Notes: generated from the sequence alone by a model not told the origin. 64,000 bases of DNA from Streptomyces sp. T12 (GCF_028736035.1 NZ_CP117866.1:3286001-3350000), one strand, 5' to 3'; counted from the stretch's first letter, positions 54,095-63,772 are shown. A program made the numbers and translations.

Positions 54095-55504
54095 ACCGGC
54101 CGACCGCCAGGTCCGCAGGCCGAGTGCGATCAGGGCCGCGCCTACCAGGAGGATCGCCGCGTCGATCCCCATGACCAGGCGGGTGCCGGACAGCAGGTCG
54201 TCGGAGGTCGTCGCGAGGACGCCCAGCAGGGGGATGCCGATCGTGATGCCGACCTGCTGGGTCGAGGTGACCAGGCCGGTGGCCAGGCCCTGTTCCTCGT
54301 CGGGGACGCCCGAGGTGACCGTCAGGCCGTAGGAGATGATCGCGGCCACGTGAGGCATGCTCGCCAGCGAGACGGCGACCACGGCGAGCCAGACGGACCA
54401 GCTGTGCGCGTTCAGGAACAGCAGGGCGATCATGAAGGCGCCCTGGCCGGTGAGCCCGGCGACAAGGGTGCGGCGCGCGCCGAGACGGCTGACGACCCTG
54501 GGGGTGAGCGAGCCCGCGATCACCGCCATGATCCCCTGGACGCCGAAGACCAGGCCCGCCTCCCAGGACGACAGATGCAGGATCTCCTGCAGGTACAGGG
54601 TGAGGACGAACACCACCGTCGACATCATCGAGAAGGTGATCAGCCCGCCGAGGTTGCCCCACGCCACCGTGCGGCGGCGCAGCATGGAGAGGGAGACCAG
54701 GGGTGCGTCGGTGCGGGACTCGACCACCGCGAAGGCCGTCAGGAGCGCGATGCCCGCGATCAGCGTCACGACGACGTCGGCGCGGCCGAAGCCGTGGTCG
54801 GCGGCCGTTGTCAGGGCGTAGATCAGGGACAGCAGACCACCGGTGACGGTGATCGCGCCGGGCACGTCCAGGTGCGGGCGGTCGGGGGTGCGGGACTCGG
54901 GCAGCAGGCCGGGCGCGAGCGGCAGCACGATCAGCGCGAAGACGGCGAGCAGGCCCATCGTGGAGCGCCAGCCGAGTGCGTCGGTCAGGACACCGCCCGC
55001 GACCACGCCGACGGTGAAGCCGAGGGACATCAGTGTCCCGGAGATGCCGAGGGCGCGGTCCCGGGCGGGGCCCTCGGCGAAGGTGGTGGTCAGCAGGGAC
55101 ATGCCGGACGGCACGATGACGGCCGCGCCGAGGCCCTGCAGCGCGCGTCCCGTGAGGAACGACGCCGGGTCCCAGGCGAACGTCGCGAGCAGCGAGGCCG
55201 CGGCGAACAGGACGAGGCCGGTGAGGAACAGCTTGCGGCGGCCGTACAGGTCGCCGATGCGGCCGAAGAGGAGCAGGAAGCCGCCGGACGGCAGCGCGAA
55301 CGCCGTGACCGCCCACTGCAGCGCCGACTGGCTCATGCCGAGGTCCGCGCCGAGGACGGGGAGGGCGACGTTCAGGACGGAGAAGTCGAGCGCGACCATG
55401 AAGTTCGCGGCGCACAGGACGAACAGGATGAGTCTGTCGCGCGTCGATAATCGGGGGGTGTCGAGCGGTGGGGACGTCGGGGGACTGGTGGGATCGATCG
55501 CCAT
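54056..55504 (-). CDS. MFS drug exporter, DHA2 type
   Basis: The 482-residue protein has 14 predicted helices. Family motifs are LDFSVLNVALPVLGADLGMS in helix 1 (motif D1), GRIGDLYGRRKLF (motif A) and RALQGLGAAVIVPSG (motif B). Proteins of this type export lipophilic compounds by proton antiport. The gene is divergent from an MmyB-like regulator with a strong palindrome in between, which is the usual arrangement of a repressor and its exporter. Confidence 0.92.
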   Translation of the reverse strand: MAIDPTSPPTSPPLDTPRLSTRDRLILFVLCAANFMVALDFSVLNVALPVLGADLGMSQSALQWAVTAFALPSGGFLLLFGRIGDLYGRRKLFLTGLVLFAAASLLATFAWDPASFLTGRALQGLGAAVIVPSGMSLLTTTFAEGPARDRALGISGTLMSLGFTVGVVAGGVLTDALGWRSTMGLLAVFALIVLPLAPGLLPESRTPDRPHLDVPGAITVTGGLLSLIYALTTAADHGFGRADVVVTLIAGIALLTAFAVVESRTDAPLVSLSMLRRRTVAWGNLGGLITFSMMSTVVFVLTLYLQEILHLSSWEAGLVFGVQGIMAVIAGSLTPRVVSRLGARRTLVAGLTGQGAFMIALLFLNAHSWSVWLAVVAVSLASMPHVAAIISYGLTVTSGVPDEEQGLATGLVTSTQQVGITIGIPLLGVLATTSDDLLSGTRLVMGIDAAILLVGAALIALGLRTWRSAGSGAVEAEPVGSR

Positions 55505-55554
55505 GGGCTAGAGACTGACGGTGGTGGAATAGCCGTGGGGAGCGGGCAGTTGTC

Positions 55555-55573
55555 CTGGTGGTGGCACCACCAG
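55555..55573. promoter_or_regulatory. Candidate operator CTGGTGGTG-G-CACCACCAG
   Basis: A perfect palindrome with 9-bp arms and one central base lies between the divergent MFS exporter and MmyB-like regulator genes, 26 nt before the regulator start. Its core TGGTG-N-CACCA also occurs at 46186-46198. Confidence 0.6.
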
Positions 55574-55598
55574 CCAACAGGGTGAGGGGGATCCCTAC

Positions 55599-56477
55599 GT
55601 GTCCAAGGGCACGCTGAAGAGCCAACGGCAGCGCGAGTTACGCGAGTTCCTGATGAGCAGGCGGGCCCGGGTGACACCGGCCGAGGCGGGCCTGCCGGAC
55701 GGCGGAGCGCGGCGGCGTACGCCGGGGCTGCGGCGCGAGGAGGTCGCCGTGCTCGCCGGAGTGGGCGCTTCCTGGTACCAGTGGCTGGAGCAGGGGCGGG
55801 ACATCTCCGTGTCGCCCCAGGTGCTGGACGCGGTCGCCCGTGTGCTGCGGCTGAGCGACGCCGAGCGCCGGCATCTGTACCTGCTGGCCGGGCTGAACCC
55901 GCCGGCGCCCGAAGTGGCGGCACCGGCGCCGCAGGACATGTGCGACGGGCTGCGGCGGCTGATCGACGCGTGGATGCCGCATCCGGCGTACATCATGGAC
56001 AAGTACTACAACGCCGTGCTGCACAGCGAAGCGGCCGCGGCGGTGCTCGGCATGCGGCCCGGCGAGAGGTGGAACTGCCTCATCGAGTTCTTCGCGAATC
56101 CGATGTACCGGTCACGGCCGAGAAGCTGGGACGCGAACGCCCGTACGCTCGTGGCGCAGTTCCGCGCGGCCTGCTCGGCCTCTCCCGACGACGAGGGGTT
56201 CCAGGCCGTACTGGCCGAAGCGAAGGCGTCCAGCCCGGAGTTCGGCACGCTGTGGGAGCGGCGGGACATCGAGGACGCCGGGCAGATCCGCAAGGAGCTG
56301 GACCATCCGGTGGTCGGACTCCTGTGCCTGGAGTCGACGGTGCTGCAGATGCCGGTGCGGCCGGATCTGTCGATCGTCCTGCACACGCCGCTGGACGAGG
56401 CCGACACGGCGGCGAAGTTGGAGTGGCTGGCGTCGCCGGAGGGGCGGCGCGGGGCGATGTACCCCGTGGCCGGTTAG
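55599..56477 (+). CDS. MmyB-like XRE-family transcriptional regulator
   Basis: The 292-residue protein has the N-terminal signature GARRRTPGLRREEVAVLAGVGASWYQWLEQGRDISVSPQVLDAVARVL (helix-turn-helix, about residues 35-85) and the C-terminal MmyB domain with the acidic, ligand-pocket-like region (WMPHPAYIMDKYYNAVLHSEAAAAVLGMRPGERWNCL). The start is GTG. Divergent from the MFS exporter, it probably represses that gene through the intervening palindrome. Confidence 0.9.
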   Translation: MSKGTLKSQRQRELREFLMSRRARVTPAEAGLPDGGARRRTPGLRREEVAVLAGVGASWYQWLEQGRDISVSPQVLDAVARVLRLSDAERRHLYLLAGLNPPAPEVAAPAPQDMCDGLRRLIDAWMPHPAYIMDKYYNAVLHSEAAAAVLGMRPGERWNCLIEFFANPMYRSRPRSWDANARTLVAQFRAACSASPDDEGFQAVLAEAKASSPEFGTLWERRDIEDAGQIRKELDHPVVGLLCLESTVLQMPVRPDLSIVLHTPLDEADTAAKLEWLASPEGRRGAMYPVAG

Positions 56478-56506
56478 GCCGGCAGGTCGCTACGTATGCT
56501 CAGGTC

Positions 56507-56860
56507 ATGACCGACAACAGCGCGCTCGACCCCGAGGACCGCAAGATCATCACCTTGGCCCGTTCCGCGCGGGCCCGCAACGGCGTGCCCGAGGGGGCGG
56601 CCGTACGGGACGAGACCGGCCGTACGTATGTCGCCGGGACCGTCGCCCTGGACTCCCTGAAGCTGAGCGCGCTGCAGACGGCGGTGGCGATGGCGGCGGC
56701 GTCGGGGGCGAAGTCGCTGGAGGCGGCGGCGGTCGTGACCGAGGCGCAGGCGCCGTCGGCGCAGGACCGGGCGGCGGTGCGGGATCTGGGCGGGCCGGGT
56801 ACGCCGGTGCTGGTGGCGGGGCCCGACGGGGCGCTGCGGGCTACGGTGACGGCGGGCTGA
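56507..56860 (+). CDS. Cytidine-deaminase-like protein lacking zinc ligands
   Basis: The 117-residue protein has the length and start (DRKIITLARSARARNG) of a CDA-fold protein, and GRTYVAGTVALDSLKLSALQTAVAMAAASGA aligns with the region where active cytidine deaminases have C/H-A-E. Here there is no Cys-Ala-Glu and no PCxxC further on (the region reads PSAQDRAAVRDLGGPG), so it should not bind catalytic zinc. I recall related proteins in Streptomyces next to corC and era. It may be a structural or regulatory relic. The ATG follows a weak ribosome-binding site. Confidence 0.75.
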   Translation: MTDNSALDPEDRKIITLARSARARNGVPEGAAVRDETGRTYVAGTVALDSLKLSALQTAVAMAAASGAKSLEAAAVVTEAQAPSAQDRAAVRDLGGPGTPVLVAGPDGALRATVTAG

Positions 56861-56988
56861 GGTCCGGGGAGTTCTTCGCCCCCGCCGCCCCTGCCCCGCT
56901 GATCGGCGCTGAGAAGCGAACGTCAGCGGGCGAGTGTCAGTGCTCGGTGCCACGCTGAGGTGGTACAGATCTGCGAAAGGGCATCGCC

Positions 56989-57789
56989 ATGATCACCACT
57001 GACCTCTCCCCCGGCTCCCCCTGTTGGCTCGACCTCGGCGCCCCCGACGTCCGGGCCGCCGCGGCCTTCTACGGCGCGGTGCTCGGCTGGGAGTACGAGT
57101 CCATGGGCGAGGCGGAGGACTTCGAAGGCGGGATGTTCAAGAAGGACGGCAAGACCGTCGCCGGGCTGGGCAAGCTCACCGAGGAGGGTGCGCGGTCGGC
57201 CTGGATGATCTACTACACCGTCGACGACGCGGACGCTGCGACCCAGGCCGTGGAGCGCGCGGGCGGCACCGTGCGGGTGGCGCCGCGGGACCTCGACGAC
57301 TGGGGGCGGATGGCGCAGTTCAACGATCCGCTGGGCGGCCAGTTCGCCGTCTGGCAGCCGGGGAAGAACTCGGGCTTCGAGCTGGCCGACGAGCCGGGGT
57401 CGCTGTCGTGGACCGAGCTGTACACGAGCGATGCCGCGGGCGCGAAGGAGTTCTACGGCGGTGTCTTCGGCTGGCAGTTCAGCGACATGCCGCTGCCGGG
57501 CGGCGGGGGCGCGTACACCCTCATCACGCCGGCCGGGCTGCCCGAGGAGCGTATGCAGGGCGGCCTCATGGAGCTGCCCGCGGAGAACCTCGCGCTGGCG
57601 AACGGGCGGCCGTACTGGCACCCGGTCTTCAACGTCACCGACTGCGACGCCGCCGTCGCCAAGGTCACGGAGAACGGCGGCAGCGTGCAGATGGGGCCGG
57701 AGGACGCGGAGGGCGTCGGCCGGCTGGCGGTCTGCGTCGACCCGGCGATGGCGGACTTCGTGGTGCTGACGCCGGCCACGCCGAGCTGA
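56989..57789 (+). CDS. Two-domain VOC-family protein
   Basis: The 266-residue protein is two VOC domains in tandem, each starting with a similar phrase (SPCWLDLGAPDVRAAAAFYGAVLGWEY and SWTELYTSDAAGAKEFYGGVFGWQF) and ending in a strand such as FNDPLGGQFAVWQP. Such proteins are often annotated as 27-kDa antigen Cfp30B-like or glyoxalase-like. Substrate and metal are unknown. It is convergent with the kinase gene. Confidence 0.88.
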   Translation: MITTDLSPGSPCWLDLGAPDVRAAAAFYGAVLGWEYESMGEAEDFEGGMFKKDGKTVAGLGKLTEEGARSAWMIYYTVDDADAATQAVERAGGTVRVAPRDLDDWGRMAQFNDPLGGQFAVWQPGKNSGFELADEPGSLSWTELYTSDAAGAKEFYGGVFGWQFSDMPLPGGGGAYTLITPAGLPEERMQGGLMELPAENLALANGRPYWHPVFNVTDCDAAVAKVTENGGSVQMGPEDAEGVGRLAVCVDPAMADFVVLTPATPS

Positions 57790-57816
57790 GCCCGCAAGGC
57801 CGCGGCGCCGCAGTCG

Positions 57817-58974
57817 TCACGCCGAGCGCCGGAACCCGATCGTCGGCACCGCCCGCCGCAGCGGCCACGGTCTGCCCTGTTCCTCCGGCACCTGATCCGC
57901 CAGGAACGCGTACCGGTGCAGGGCCTCGGGGTCCTGCCGGTCGAGGGAGCGGACCTTGCGCCACCAGGCGCCGATCTCGGCCCAGCCGGGGGCGGACAGG
58001 GAGCCGCCGAACTCCTGGACCGAGAGGGCTGCCGTCAGGCCCGCGAAGGCCAGGCGGTCGGCGAGGGGCCAGTCGGCCAGGGTGCCCGCGACGAAGCCGG
58101 CCACGAAGACGTCGCCGGCGCCGGTCGGGTCGAGGGCCTCGACGGCGATCGCGGGGACCTCGGCCGTCTCCCCGGTCCGTCCGTCCACCGCGTACGCGCC
58201 CTCCGCGCCGAGGGTGACGACCGCGAGCGGGACGTACGCGGTGAGGGCGTGGGCGGCCTCGCGCGGGCAGTCGGTGCCCGTGTACCGCATGGCCTCCTGC
58301 GCGTTCGGCAGGAAGGCCTCGCAGTGCTCCAGGTCGGCCAGTCCCGGCAGGTCCCATGCCCCCGTGTCGTCCCAGCCGACGTCGGCGAAGATACGGGTGC
58401 CCTTGCTCGCGGCCTGCGCGATCCAGGGGGCCCGCCGGCCCGGCACGAGGGAGGCGACCGCGGCACGCGCGCGTGGCGGGCAGTCGGGCGCCGGCTCCTC
58501 CGGGGGCGGCTCGTGGCCGTGGGAGACCATCGTGCGCTCCCCCTCGTACGCCATCGAGACCGTGACCGGGGAGTGCCAGTCCGGCACCGTGCGCGACGGC
58601 GTCAGGTCGATGCCCTCGCCGTGCTCCAGCGCGTCCCAGCAGTACTCGCCGTAGTGGTCGTCGCCGAAGGCCGCGGCGAGCGAGGTCCGCAGGCCGAGGC
58701 GGGCCAGGGCCGTCGCCATGTTCGCCACGCCGCCGGGGCTCGACCCCATCCCGCGCGCCCACGATTCGGTGCCGCGCACCGGGGCCGAATCCAGGCCGGT
58801 GAAGATGATGTCGAGGAAGACCGTGCCCGTGAGATACACGTCCCAGGGCGGGTCGGCGGGCGTGCGCAGGCCGGCGAGGGGGTCGACCTGGCTCCGGCGG
58901 TACGGCTTCCCTGCCCTGGACGACGGCCCCTGGGGCGAGGGTCCCTTTCCGTTGGGCGCGGTGGGCGTGGTCAC
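57817..58974 (-). CDS. PfkB-family carbohydrate kinase
   Basis: The 385-residue protein has the PfkB N-terminal GGVANMATALARLG motif (about residues 82-95) and the C-terminal signature DPTGAGDVFVAGF with the catalytic Asp. It phosphorylates a sugar or nucleoside of unknown identity. The GTG at 58974 follows GGGAG by 7 nt. It is divergent from the IclR gene across a 319-nt gap and so may be one of its targets. Confidence 0.9.
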   Translation of the reverse strand: MTTPTAPNGKGPSPQGPSSRAGKPYRRSQVDPLAGLRTPADPPWDVYLTGTVFLDIIFTGLDSAPVRGTESWARGMGSSPGGVANMATALARLGLRTSLAAAFGDDHYGEYCWDALEHGEGIDLTPSRTVPDWHSPVTVSMAYEGERTMVSHGHEPPPEEPAPDCPPRARAAVASLVPGRRAPWIAQAASKGTRIFADVGWDDTGAWDLPGLADLEHCEAFLPNAQEAMRYTGTDCPREAAHALTAYVPLAVVTLGAEGAYAVDGRTGETAEVPAIAVEALDPTGAGDVFVAGFVAGTLADWPLADRLAFAGLTAALSVQEFGGSLSAPGWAEIGAWWRKVRSLDRQDPEALHRYAFLADQVPEEQGRPWPLRRAVPTIGFRRSA

Positions 58975-59293
58975 GGTGCGCTCCCTGACGTGATGCTGAT
59001 CTGGCCAGTGTGCACCACGCCACCGACAACGCCACCGCGATCCGGCCCGAGCCCCCGCGGACGACCTCACCGGAGCGGTCGGCGAGGCCCTACCAGCGGG
59101 GTACCGACGGCGTGCCCCATCCGGGGTCGGCGATCCGCATGGCGGCCGCGTCGTCGCGGTCCCGGAGCGAGCCGTCGTCTTCCAGCCACCGCCGGTGCGG
59201 CTCTTGCTGGATGTTGCGCAGCCCACCGACGTCGACCTGTCCATGACCGTCAATGGCGCGGTCGATCCGATGCGGCCCGATTACCATCGCCCC
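58975..59293. other. Long gap between kinase and IclR genes
   Basis: This 319-nt region separates the divergent PfkB and IclR genes and should hold their promoters. On the minus strand an open frame (59090-59287, 65 codons) encodes a His/Asp/Arg-rich peptide with a VGGLRNIQQEPHRRW phrase. It has no obvious start signal and no family I recognise. It could be a gene fragment; I see no hairpin or palindrome of note. Confidence 0.4.
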
Positions 59294-60088
59294 ATGTCAG
59301 AGACAGGCGGCGTCCGCGAGGTGAAGTCCGCGGCGCGGACGGTCGAGTTGCTGGAGCTCCTCGCCGCGCGCGGCGACCGCCCCGCACGCCTCCAGGAGCT
59401 GGCGGACGCGCTGGAGGTGCCGCGCAGCTCCATGTACGCGCTGCTGCAGACCCTGATCTCCCGCGGCTGGGTCCGCACCGACGTCACCGGCTCGCTCTAC
59501 GGCATCGGTATCCACGCCCTGCTCACCGGCACCAGCTACCTCGACTCCGACCCGCGCGTCCGCGCCGTACGCCCGTATCTGGACGAGGCGTCCGAGGCGC
59601 TGGGCGAGACGATGCACCTGGGGCGGCTGGACGGCCGGGACGTGGCGTATCTGGCGACGCGCGAGTCGCACGAATACCTGCGGACGATCAGCCGGGTGGG
59701 CCGCCGCCTCCCGGCGCACGCGGGAGCCCTGGGCAAGGCGCTGCTCGCCGAACGCCCCGACGGCGACCTCCCCGAGGGGCCGTACGAGTCCCTCACCCCG
59801 CACACCCACACCACCCGCGAGCCCCTCGCCGCCGATCTCGCCGCCGTACGGGCGCGCGGCTACTCGGTCGACCGCGAGGAGAGCGTCCCCGGCATCGTCG
59901 GCTTCGGCTTCGCCCTGCGCTACGACTCCCCGGCCCAGGACGCGATCAGCTGCTCGGTGCCGGTGGCCCGGTTGTCGGCGGGGCACGAGGAGCGGATCGT
60001 CGCGGTGATGCGGGAGATCAGGGCGAAGATCGAGGCGACGGTTCCCGGTGGGGTCGGCGGCAACGGGTCGGTGCACTGGCGCAGGTGA
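59294..60088 (+). CDS. IclR-family transcriptional regulator
   Basis: The 264-residue protein has an N-terminal winged helix (about residues 8-70: AARTVELLELLAARGDRPARLQELADALEVPRSSMYALLQTL) and a C-terminal IclR effector domain with HLGRLDGRDVAYLAT and PAHAGALGKALLAERP. Effectors are usually small acids or sugars. It is divergent from the PfkB kinase gene, its most likely target. The ATG at 59294 was chosen over an earlier in-frame ATG because the signature begins right after it. Confidence 0.92.
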   Translation: MSETGGVREVKSAARTVELLELLAARGDRPARLQELADALEVPRSSMYALLQTLISRGWVRTDVTGSLYGIGIHALLTGTSYLDSDPRVRAVRPYLDEASEALGETMHLGRLDGRDVAYLATRESHEYLRTISRVGRRLPAHAGALGKALLAERPDGDLPEGPYESLTPHTHTTREPLAADLAAVRARGYSVDREESVPGIVGFGFALRYDSPAQDAISCSVPVARLSAGHEERIVAVMREIRAKIEATVPGGVGGNGSVHWRR

Positions 60089-60262
60089 GGGCGCCTCTTA
60101 CCCGCATTGCCTCACCGCAAACAGAACGTGCCCCAGATCACACCCCCCTCCCTTCTTCGCGCCTGTCCCTGCTTGATACAAATTCCTCGCGCGTTCCTGT
60201 CCGTCGACGGCCTGCGCCCTCCCCCTCTTGAGCCGCTCCTTTCGCATGCCCTGGGAACGCCC

Positions 60263-61486
60263 GTGTTCGCCCCCCGCACCACTGCCTGGCCCCTCGTCGC
60301 CCTTTTCACGGCCGGGTACCTGGCTCCGTATCTGCTGCCGACGGTCGTCGGCAGGCTCGACTCCGGACTTCCGCTCTCCCCGACCCAGGCCGGCGCCGTC
60401 GGCAGCGCGCTGCTGCTGAGTTCGGCGTCGGCGGGCGTCCTGCTGGCCTCCCGGGTGGAACGGGTCGGGGCACGGACCCTGGCACGCATCGCCCTCGTTC
60501 TCGCCGTCGTCGGCTACGGCGGGGCCGCACTCACCCACGCCGTACCGGCCGTCGTGCTCGGCGCGCTCGTCGGCGGGTTCGGCTCGGGTACGGCGACGGC
60601 GGTCGCCGCCACCGGGGTGGCCGCCCTGCCCGACCCGCACCGGGCCACCACGCTCGGCCTCCTCGGCGTCTCCGCCCTCGCGGGCGCCGTCTATCTGACG
60701 GTCCCCCACCTCGGCCCCGGACACGGCCTCCCGCTCGCCGCGATCGCCCTCACGGCGCTCGCCGTATGGCCGTTGACGGGCCGGCTCCCCGCCGCCACGA
60801 CCACCTCGCGACAGGGCTGGGACACCTCGCCCGTCCCCCACCGCCGCCAGGGCCTGACCCTCGCCGCCTGCATGCTGTGCTGGTCCCTCGCCCAGAACTC
60901 CCTCTGGGGCGTCAGCGGCCGGATCGGCCTGACCCAGGCGCATCTGACGGAGGCCACGGTCGGCGCGGTGTTCGCCGTGGCGCTCGGCGCCGGGCTGCTG
61001 GGCGTCACCGGAGCGGGCGCGCTCGGCCCGCGCCTGGGTCGCGCGCTGCCCATCGGCGCGGGTACGGCCCTCATCGCGGCCTGCATCACGCTCAGCGCGT
61101 CCGCCACCGACCTGCCGACCTTCGCGACCGGCGAGATCGCCTGGAACACGCTCTACCCGATCGTCCTGTCGTACGTCATCGGCCTGGCCGCCTCCCTCGA
61201 CAGGCGCGGCCGCTGGGCGGTCCTCGTCGGCTCGGCGTCGTCGCTGGGCACGGCGGCGGGCCCGCTGACCGGGAGCGTGCTCTCGGCGCAGGCCGGGTTC
61301 CCGGTCATGGGCGCGGTGCTGGCGGCCGGGCTGCTGGTGATCGCCGTACCGATGACGGCGGTGGCGCTGGGCAGGCGGCCGCAGAAGACCGTCGAAGTCG
61401 CGGAAGGCGTCGAGGTGGTCGAGATCCCCCTGGACAGCGCCGAAGCCACCCCCGCCGCCCCCGACCGCCTCACCGCGGCTACCTGA
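60263..61486 (+). CDS. MFS transporter
   Basis: The 407-residue protein has 12 predicted helices and a loop motif ASRVERVGARTLAR in the place of motif A, with an atypical charge pattern. It lacks the signature of known drug exporters, so the substrate is unknown. The GTG at 60263 follows GGGAA by 7 nt; the frame opens at 60107, but that stretch reads as non-membrane sequence. Its end overlaps the adenosine deaminase gene by 8 nt (convergent). Confidence 0.85.
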   Translation: MFAPRTTAWPLVALFTAGYLAPYLLPTVVGRLDSGLPLSPTQAGAVGSALLLSSASAGVLLASRVERVGARTLARIALVLAVVGYGGAALTHAVPAVVLGALVGGFGSGTATAVAATGVAALPDPHRATTLGLLGVSALAGAVYLTVPHLGPGHGLPLAAIALTALAVWPLTGRLPAATTTSRQGWDTSPVPHRRQGLTLAACMLCWSLAQNSLWGVSGRIGLTQAHLTEATVGAVFAVALGAGLLGVTGAGALGPRLGRALPIGAGTALIAACITLSASATDLPTFATGEIAWNTLYPIVLSYVIGLAASLDRRGRWAVLVGSASSLGTAAGPLTGSVLSAQAGFPVMGAVLAAGLLVIAVPMTAVALGRRPQKTVEVAEGVEVVEIPLDSAEATPAAPDRLTAAT

Positions 61487-62471
61487 ACTCGTACGCCTCC
61501 ACCTCGGCCAGATACCGCGCCCGCAGCGCCTCGTCGTCGTCCAGGAAGGAGGCGAGGAACGAGTTGCGGGCGAGTTCTCGGAGCCGTTCCTCGGTCAGGC
61601 CGAGGGTCTGGCGTACGGCGTCGAAGTTGTCGCCGGCGTACCCGCCGAAGTAGGCCGGGTCGTCGGAGTTGACCGTGCACATCAGCCCGGCGTCGAGCAT
61701 CGCGGGCAGGGGGTGCTCGGCGAGGACGTCGACGGTGCGCAGCCGTACGTTCGACAAGGGGCACAGCGTCAGCGGCACCCGCTCCCGCACCAGCCGCTCG
61801 ACCAGCGCCGGGTCCTCCATGCACCGCAGCCCGTGGTCGACCCGCTCGACGCCGAGGACGTCGAGGGCCTCGGTGATGTAGGCGGGCGGCCCCTCCTCGC
61901 CGGCGTGCGCGACGCGCCGCAGGCCGAGGGCGGCGGCGGCCTCGTACACCTCGCGGAACTTCACCGGGGGGTGGCCGACCTCGGCCGAGTCGAGGCCGAC
62001 GCCGACGATCCGGTCGAGATACGGCTCGGCGGCCCGGAGCGTCTCCATGGCCGACTCGGCGGAGTCGTCGCGCAGGAAGCACATGATGAGCCGGGTGGAG
62101 ACGCCGTGGTTCGCCTCGCTGCTGCCCAGCGCCCGCCACAGCCCCTCGACGACCGTCCCCAGCTCCACCCCGCGCTTGGTGTGGGCCTGCGGGTCGAAGA
62201 AGATCTCCGCGTGCCGCACACCCTGCGCGGCGGCGCGGGCGAGGTAGGCGTTCGCCAGGTCCTCGAAGTCGCGCTCGGTGCGCAGGACGGCCATGAGCTC
62301 GTAGTACAGGTTCAGGAAGGACTGGAGGTCCTCGAACTGGTAGGCCTTGCGCAGCTCGTCGGTGTCGGCGTACGGCAGCTCGACGCGGTTGCGGTCGGCC
62401 AGTTCGAAGGCGAGCTCGGGTTCGAGGGTGCCTTCGATGTGGAGGTGCAGTTCTGCTTTCGGGACGGACAT
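61479..62471 (-). CDS. Adenosine deaminase
   Basis: The 330-residue enzyme has the metal motif HLHIEGT (His9, His11), the catalytic Glu region HAGEE, GHGLR-like DHGLR and the metal-binding SDDPAYF. These are the landmarks of adenosine/adenine deaminases; conversion of adenosine to inosine is the most likely activity, with related adenine deaminases not excluded. The ATG at 62471 lies 21 nt after the RNase Z stop on the same strand, so co-transcription is likely. The ribosome-binding site is weak. Confidence 0.9.
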   Translation of the reverse strand: MSVPKAELHLHIEGTLEPELAFELADRNRVELPYADTDELRKAYQFEDLQSFLNLYYELMAVLRTERDFEDLANAYLARAAAQGVRHAEIFFDPQAHTKRGVELGTVVEGLWRALGSSEANHGVSTRLIMCFLRDDSAESAMETLRAAEPYLDRIVGVGLDSAEVGHPPVKFREVYEAAAALGLRRVAHAGEEGPPAYITEALDVLGVERVDHGLRCMEDPALVERLVRERVPLTLCPLSNVRLRTVDVLAEHPLPAMLDAGLMCTVNSDDPAYFGGYAGDNFDAVRQTLGLTEERLRELARNSFLASFLDDDEALRARYLAEVEAYEFR

Positions 62472-62491
62472 CAAAGCATCGTACGGCGGTC

Positions 62492-63397
62492 CTACCGACG
62501 TTTCGGTAGCGGCACCCGCAGCAGGTCGTGCGCGACCGTCAACTCCCCGTCGAAACCGGCGGCCCGCGCCTGCCGCTCGAACTCGTCGGGCTCGGTGTAG
62601 CGCTGGCTGAAGTGGGTGAGCACGAGATGCCGTACGCCGCTGTCGAGCGCGACGCGAGCGGCTTGACCGGCGGTCAGATGACCGTGTTCCACGGCGAGTT
62701 CGACGTCCTCGTCCAGGAAGGTGGACTCGATGACGAGCATGTCGCAGCCTTCGGCCAGGGTGTACACCCCGTCGCACAGCCGCGTGTCCATGACGAACGC
62801 GAACCGCTGTCCGCGCCGGACCTCGCTGACGTCCTGCAGGGAGACCCCACCGAGCACCCCTTCCCGCTGGATGCGCCCGACGTCCGGCCCCTTGATGCCG
62901 TGCGCGGCGAGCCGTTCGGGCAGCATGCGGCGGCCGTCGGGCTCGACGAGGCGGTAGCCGTACGACTCGACGGGGTGCGACAGCCGGGCGGTCTCCAGCC
63001 GGTAGCCGCCGGTGTCGGCGATGACGCCGTCGGCGCTGACCGGGGCCTGCGCGAGGTCGACGGTCTCGCGGTAGGCGGTGGCGTAGCGCAGCCGGTCGAA
63101 GAAGCGCTGACCGGAACGCGGGTAATGGGCGGTGACGGGATGCGGAACCTTGTCCAGGTTGATCCGCTGGATGACGCCGGCGAGGCCGAGCGAGTGGTCC
63201 CCGTGGAAGTGGGTGACGCAGATCCGGTTCAGGTCGTGCGCCGCGACTCCGGCCCGCAGCATCTGCCGCTGCGTGCCCTCGCCGGGATCGAAGAGGATCC
63301 CCTCCCCGTCCCAGCGCAACAGATACCCGTTGTGGTTCCGGTGACGGGTCGGCACCTGGCTCGCTGTCCCGAGGACAACCAATTCACGTACGGACAC
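62492..63397 (-). CDS. rnz: Ribonuclease Z
   Basis: The 301-residue metallo-beta-lactamase-fold enzyme removes the 3' trailer of tRNA precursors. The metal site is [11 protein letters not shown] (His63, His65, Asp67, His68), with later ligands in VMDTRLCD and [17 protein letters not shown] exosite-like region is present. The start is GTG at 63397. It lies 21 nt after the HIT-protein gene and before the adenosine deaminase gene, all leftward. Confidence 0.93.
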   Translation of the reverse strand: MSVRELVVLGTASQVPTRHRNHNGYLLRWDGEGILFDPGEGTQRQMLRAGVAAHDLNRICVTHFHGDHSLGLAGVIQRINLDKVPHPVTAHYPRSGQRFFDRLRYATAYRETVDLAQAPVSADGVIADTGGYRLETARLSHPVESYGYRLVEPDGRRMLPERLAAHGIKGPDVGRIQREGVLGGVSLQDVSEVRRGQRFAFVMDTRLCDGVYTLAEGCDMLVIESTFLDEDVELAVEHGHLTAGQAARVALDSGVRHLVLTHFSQRYTEPDEFERQARAAGFDGELTVAHDLLRVPLPKRR

Positions 63398-63418
63398 GGC
63401 GACTTCGAACTACCTCGA

Positions 63419-63772
63419 CTATCCCGGGGGCCACTGCATGCCGCGGCCGCCGAGGATGTGGGCGTGGGCGTGCCAGACGGTCTGACCGGCGCCGGCGCCG
63501 GTGTTGAAGACGATGCGGTAGCTCTCCAGCTTGTCCTCGTCGGCGACGGCCCGGGCCTCGCGCAGGACGTCCGCGGCGAGGGTGGGTTCGGCGGTGGCGA
63601 GGGCGGCGGCGTCCCGGTAGTGCGCCTTCGGGATGACCAGGACGTGGGTGGGCGCCTGGGGGTTGATGTCCCGGAACGCGACGGTCGTGTCCGTCTCCCG
63701 CACGATCGTCGCCGGGACATGGCCCTCGACGATCTTGCAGAACAGACAGTCGTCCTGCGGCTCCCCTGCCAT
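63419..63772 (-). CDS. HIT-family nucleotide-binding protein
   Basis: The 117-residue protein has the histidine triad HAHAH in VWHAHAHILGG and an N-terminal CLFCKIVEG phrase with two cysteines. HINT-type proteins hydrolyse purine phosphoramidates such as AMP-lysine. The ATG at 63772 follows GGGAAA. It heads the leftward set HIT-rnz-add. Confidence 0.93.
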   Translation of the reverse strand: MAGEPQDDCLFCKIVEGHVPATIVRETDTTVAFRDINPQAPTHVLVIPKAHYRDAAALATAEPTLAADVLREARAVADEDKLESYRIVFNTGAGAGQTVWHAHAHILGGRGMQWPPG

